Assembly: GCF_016888005.1 (NCBI RefSeq)
Contig: NZ_JAFDVE010000014.1
Coordinates: forward strand, 62,001-126,000
DNA length: 64,000 bases
Direction of reading: 5' to 3'
Source of the DNA: Phycicoccus sp. CSK15P-2
GTDB lineage: Bacteria > Actinomycetota > Actinomycetes > Actinomycetales > Dermatophilaceae
The translations under genes were made by a program, and so were the position numbers. This document shows positions 61,332-64,000 of this stretch, in pieces. How positions within the stretch are numbered: the first letter of the stretch is position 1; each line of letters begins with the position of its first letter. The notes below the pieces were generated by a model. The model searched no databases. It was not told the origin of the DNA and worked only from the letters and a program-made list of their open reading frames with translations.

Positions 61332-61497
61332 CGCCCGTCGGCGTCGACGGCCGTCCCCGCTACCCAGGTGCGCGGCACGGCGAGCGGGTCGAGTCGGCCG
61401 AACGCCCATGGCTGCGATGTCTCGGCACATCGGCACATCGGCACGGCCCGAACCCGACGAGCGCCGTGCCCCGGTGGCGCGCTGCGAGAATGGCGTC

Positions 61498-61845
61498 GTG
61501 ACGATGTCCGAGCCCTGGGTCGACCTGCCGGGCCACATCCTCGGGCCGTCGCTGACCGCAGCCGGGCTGGCCGCGTGGGTGCTCAGCGCGAACGGTGAAG
61601 AGGAGGCGGCCGGGGCGACCGTCGAGCTCCAGGACGAGCTCGACGAGGCGCTTCGGGCCGGCATCACCGGGCCTGCGCGCGTGTCGCGCGAGACGGCCGA
61701 GAGGGCCGTCTCGCTCTGGGAGCGTGCGGCTGGCTTGTTGGAGGCCTGGTCGGCGACGGCGGGCGGCGACCCGCACGCGGACCGTGAAGCCGCCCGGCTC
61801 CGGACGAGGGTCGCCAGCCTGCGTCGGGCGCTCGGATCAGCCTGA
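61498..61845 (+). CDS. Small hypothetical helical protein
   Basis: 115 aa with a possible Ala-rich helix near the N terminus (SLTAAGLAAWVLSANG), then an acidic amphipathic region (VELQDELDEALRAGITGPARVSRETAERAVSLWERAAGLLEAW). No recognised motif. GTG 61498 follows GAGAAT (61486-61491) by six bases; ATG 61504 is an alternative. It is followed by a 40-bp perfect palindrome and the convergent flavoprotein gene. Function unknown. Confidence 0.62.
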   Translation: MTMSEPWVDLPGHILGPSLTAAGLAAWVLSANGEEEAAGATVELQDELDEALRAGITGPARVSRETAERAVSLWERAAGLLEAWSATAGGDPHADREAARLRTRVASLRRALGSA

Positions 61846-61933
61846 CGCGGCGAGCCTCCTGCACGCCGAGCATGCGACGGCGGTCAGTGGTCGGGCAGGT
61901 GACGTCGACCGGAGCGGTTCCTGGCGGCGTCGG

Positions 61934-61973
61934 TGGCACCGGAACGGGGGTGATCACCCCCGTTCCGGTGCCA
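61934..61973. repeat. 40-bp perfect palindrome
   Basis: The two halves TGGCACCGGAACGGGGGTGA and TCACCCCCGTTCCGGTGCCA are exact reverse complements with no spacer, centred on 61953/61954 (TGATCA). It lies between the convergent hypothetical and flavoprotein genes. It could terminate both transcripts, yet the absence of any loop is unusual for a terminator and typical of a binding or cleavage site. Confidence 0.9.
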
Positions 61974-62006
61974 GCACGCGCACCACGAACGGGCCGCCGA
62001 CGATCG

Positions 62007-63131
62007 TCAGGGCTCCTCGGGCAGCTCGCCGGACTCGACGGCCTCCTTGATGACGTCGCTCGCGTCCCAGTCGTTGACGTGCATCGCGGCCACGACGTCG
62101 CCGTCGCGCATCCAGTAGGCCCGGAACTCGCGGTCCTCCAGGCTGCCGTGGACGACGACCTCGTCGTCGGCGCTCGCGTGCCCGACGTACTCCATCCCGA
62201 GGTCGTACTGGTCGGTGAAGAAGTACGGCATCTCCTCGTACTCCTCGTCGGCGCCGGCGAGGTTGTGCGCGGCGACCTTGGCCTGCTTGGCCGCGGTGTC
62301 CCAGTGCTCGACCCGGAGGCGGTGCCCGAGCCGTGGATGCGCGTGGTTGGCGATGTCCCCGACCGCGTACACGCTGGGCACGGAGGTCCGCAGCCGCGCG
62401 TCGACGAGCACGCCGTCGTCCACCGCGAGGCCCGCGGCGTGGGCGAGCTCGACCCGCGGCTTGACGCCCACTCCCGCGACGACGACGTCGGCGCCCTCGA
62501 GGTCGGCGGCGGTGACCTCGGCGCCGAGCCGGAGGTCGACGCCGTGCTCACGGTGCAGGTCGGCGAACGTCTCGGCGACGGTAGGCCCGAGGACGCGCTG
62601 CAGCGGCAGGTCGTCCATCTCGAAGAGGACGACGTCCGAGCCGGCCGACCGGGCGGCTGCCGCGGCCTCCAGCCCGATCCAGCCGCCGCCCACGACGACG
62701 ACCTTCCGCCCTTTCCCGAACGCGGCCTTGAGCGCGTCGCTGTCCTCCTTGGTGCGCAGGTAGGACACCGGGACACCGACGTCCTCGGCGATGTCGAGCA
62801 CGCGCGGCTCGGCCCCGGTGGCGAGGAGCAGCCGCTCGTAGGTGATGTCCCCGCCGGACGTCGTGAGGACGTGGGCGTCGGTGTCGAGCGCGGTGGCGGT
62901 GACACCGGTGCGGAGGTCGACCTCGTGATGGGCATACCACTGCGCGGGGTGCACGAGTGCCTTCTCGAAGGGGTCGTCGCCGAGGAGGTAGCCCTTGGAG
63001 AGCGGCGGACGCTCGTACGGCGGATGGTCCTCCGCGCCGACGAGGACGACCTGCCCCTCGTAGCCCTGCTCTCTCAGCTCGGTGGCGGCGGTGGCTCCGG
63101 CGAGCCCGGCTCCGACGATGACGATCGACAT
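62007..63131 (-). CDS. FAD-dependent ferredoxin/rubredoxin reductase-like oxidoreductase
   Basis: 374 aa. Two Rossmann domains: an N-terminal FAD site (VIVGAGLAGATAATELREQGYEGQVVLVG) and an NAD(P)H site (KVVVVGGGWIGLEAAAAARSAG). The second FAD motif is VYAVGDIANHAHP. PPYERPPLSKGYL is typical of the rhodocoxin/putidaredoxin reductase (AIF-like) family. It passes electrons from NAD(P)H to a ferredoxin or similar partner, not encoded nearby. The ATG follows TAGCGT (plus ACGCTA 63139-63144) by seven bases. Confidence 0.9.
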   Translation of the reverse strand: MSIVIVGAGLAGATAATELREQGYEGQVVLVGAEDHPPYERPPLSKGYLLGDDPFEKALVHPAQWYAHHEVDLRTGVTATALDTDAHVLTTSGGDITYERLLLATGAEPRVLDIAEDVGVPVSYLRTKEDSDALKAAFGKGRKVVVVGGGWIGLEAAAAARSAGSDVVLFEMDDLPLQRVLGPTVAETFADLHREHGVDLRLGAEVTAADLEGADVVVAGVGVKPRVELAHAAGLAVDDGVLVDARLRTSVPSVYAVGDIANHAHPRLGHRLRVEHWDTAAKQAKVAAHNLAGADEEYEEMPYFFTDQYDLGMEYVGHASADDEVVVHGSLEDREFRAYWMRDGDVVAAMHVNDWDASDVIKEAVESGELPEEP

Positions 63132-63203
63132 GTCACCAACGCTACGCGGCACCGTCGGCCGGTGGGAGGTCGGCGTCGGGCCCCGGCGGCGCGAGACACG
63201 GGT

Positions 63204-63265
63204 ATGTCCACGAGACACGACCTCGGAACCGGTGTCTCGTGGACATTTCGGGGTCACCCCGAAAT
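63204..63265. repeat. Compound palindromic element upstream of lysC
   Basis: ATGTCCACGAGACAC (63204-63218) and GTGTCTCGTGGACAT (63232-63246) form a perfect 15-bp inverted repeat. Overlapping it, ATTTCGGGGT (63245-63254) and ACCCCGAAAT (63256-63265) form a perfect 10-bp stem with one central base. It looks like two truncated or fused copies of one larger palindrome. It lies in the 241-bp divergent gap between the flavoprotein gene and lysC. Confidence 0.85.
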
Positions 63266-63327
63266 GTTGAGAGGGCGGGGATCGCGTTCGGGGGTGTGGG
63301 CACCCTTCCGGTCCGCGGGGCCCTCGA

Positions 63328-63333
63328 TAGAGT
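63328..63333 (+). promoter_or_regulatory. lysC -10 element
   Basis: TAGAGT lies 39 bp upstream of the lysC GTG. A short leader with GGAG (63362-63365) follows, so lysC, unlike many neighbours, appears to have a normal Shine-Dalgarno leader. Confidence 0.5.
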
Positions 63334-63372
63334 GGTCGGGTCCTCGACGCCTCATCGACCCGGAGTGCCAGC

Positions 63373-64000
63373 GTGCCGATCGTCGTCCAGAAGTACGGCG
63401 GCTCCTCCCTCGCCGACGCCGAGAGCATCAAGCGCGTCGCGAAGCGCATCTCGGAGACCAAGAAGGCCGGCAACGACGTCGTCGTCGCGGTCTCGGCGAT
63501 GGGTGACACCACCGACGAGCTGCTCGACCTCGCGCAGGAGGTCAGCCCCCTGCCGCCGCCGCGCGAGCTCGACATGCTGATGACCGCGGGCGAGCGCATC
63601 TCGATGGCCCTGGTCGCGATGGCCATCACGGACCTGGGGCACAGCGCGCGCAGCTTCACCGGTAGCCAGGCGGGGGTCATCACCGACTCCGTGCACGGCA
63701 AGGCGAAGATCATCGACGTCACACCCGGCCGGATCACCGAGGCCCTCGGCAAGGGGCACGTCGTCATCGTCGCGGGGTTCCAGGGCGTCAGCCAGGACAC
63801 CAAGGAGATCACGACGCTCGGCCGCGGCGGCACCGACACCACCGCGGTCGCGCTCGCGGCCGCCCTCGGCGCCGAGGTCTGTGAGATCTACACCGACGTC
63901 GACGGCGTCTTCACGGCCGACCCCCGCATCGTGCCCGCGGCCCGCAAGATCGACCGCATCTCCGCCGAGGAGATGCTCGAGCTCGCGGCCTGCGGCTCCA
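63373..64000 (+). CDS. lysC: Aspartate kinase, partial at window end
   Basis: The first 209 residues of aspartokinase; the frame continues past the window. It starts [23 protein letters not shown] (kinase motif KYGGSS) and contains [69 protein letters not shown]. It phosphorylates aspartate for Lys/Thr/Met and diaminopimelate synthesis. In actinobacteria lysC is usually followed by asd and lies near dnaX/recR, as here. GTG 63373 has GGAG 8 nt upstream. Confidence 0.97.
   Translation, partial: MPIVVQKYGGSSLADAESIKRVAKRISETKKAGNDVVVAVSAMGDTTDELLDLAQEVSPLPPPRELDMLMTAGERISMALVAMAITDLGHSARSFTGSQAGVITDSVHGKAKIIDVTPGRITEALGKGHVVIVAGFQGVSQDTKEITTLGRGGTDTTAVALAAALGAEVCEIYTDVDGVFTADPRIVPAARKIDRISAEEMLELAACGS

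Noticed and set aside
61427-61445. Short tandem repeat (ggcacatc units)
   Set aside because: Only two full units; too short to mean anything, and without neighbouring structure apart from a weak GGCACGGC/GCCGTGCC stem.

Overview
The window is chromosomal DNA from a very GC-rich actinobacterium. Features pointing that way are strong third-position GC bias, frequent GTG starts, a SigK/RskA/fasciclin locus, F420-type luciferase-like oxidoreductases, HelR, DUF5063 and a small SRP RNA. Gene content and order suggest Micrococcales, probably the Intrasporangiaceae/Dermatophilaceae group; this is inferred from gene content, not from a phylogeny. I see no rRNA, CRISPR array, phage or classical insertion sequence.

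Layout. 0.1-4.7 kb: a LuxR-type regulator, purA and HelR. 4.9-8.8 kb: an OpuC-type osmoprotectant ABC transporter. 9-14.2 kb: purD, an F420-type oxidoreductase, a SoxR-controlled MFS exporter and purC. 14.3-21.2 kb: a ROK regulator, an Ssu/Tau-type ABC importer, a sulfatase and a secreted GH43-like protein. 21.3-25 kb: a secreted tripeptidyl-aminopeptidase-like lipoprotein and a two-component system. 25.2-32.8 kb: a full-length single-chain purL and a three-subunit molybdenum aldehyde oxidoreductase (paoABC type). 32.8-38.7 kb: small metabolic genes and the SigK locus (anti-sigma factor, sigma factor, fasciclin lipoprotein, membrane molybdoenzyme). 38.8-49.4 kb: purF, a PH-domain/small membrane protein pair, upp, tadA, tRNA-Ser(CGA), a LytR_C protein, an HerA-like ATPase, a VOC protein and two DUF559 nuclease-like genes. 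49.5-56.2 kb: an AraC regulator, a PrpE-like acyl-CoA ligase, a secreted repeat protein, tRNA-Ser(GGA) and ffs. 56.2-64 kb: a FrnE-like oxidoreductase, dnaX, plsC, recR, a DUF5063 gene, a ferredoxin-reductase-like flavoprotein and the start of lysC.

The most unusual signal is a pair of genes, 40724-41671 and 47337-48212. Each encodes an AbiEi-like helix-turn-helix region joined to a DUF559 PD-(D/E)XK-like nuclease domain. Each is bracketed, in direct orientation, by its own family of long intergenic palindromes: one copy on each side of the first gene, two on each side of the second. The layout resembles RAYT transposases flanked by REP palindromes, but with a different protein. Further long palindromes lie in gene-free gaps at 2372, 55794, 61934 and 63204.

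Regulation. About 18 genes start 6-7 nt after a TAnnnT-like -10 box with no Shine-Dalgarno sequence, so leaderless transcription appears common. Promoters matching the SigK consensus precede both the fasciclin-sigK-rskA operon and the membrane molybdoenzyme. A near-perfect SoxR box separates soxR from the MFS gene. Five purine genes (purA, D, C, L, F) are scattered over 40 kb rather than clustered.
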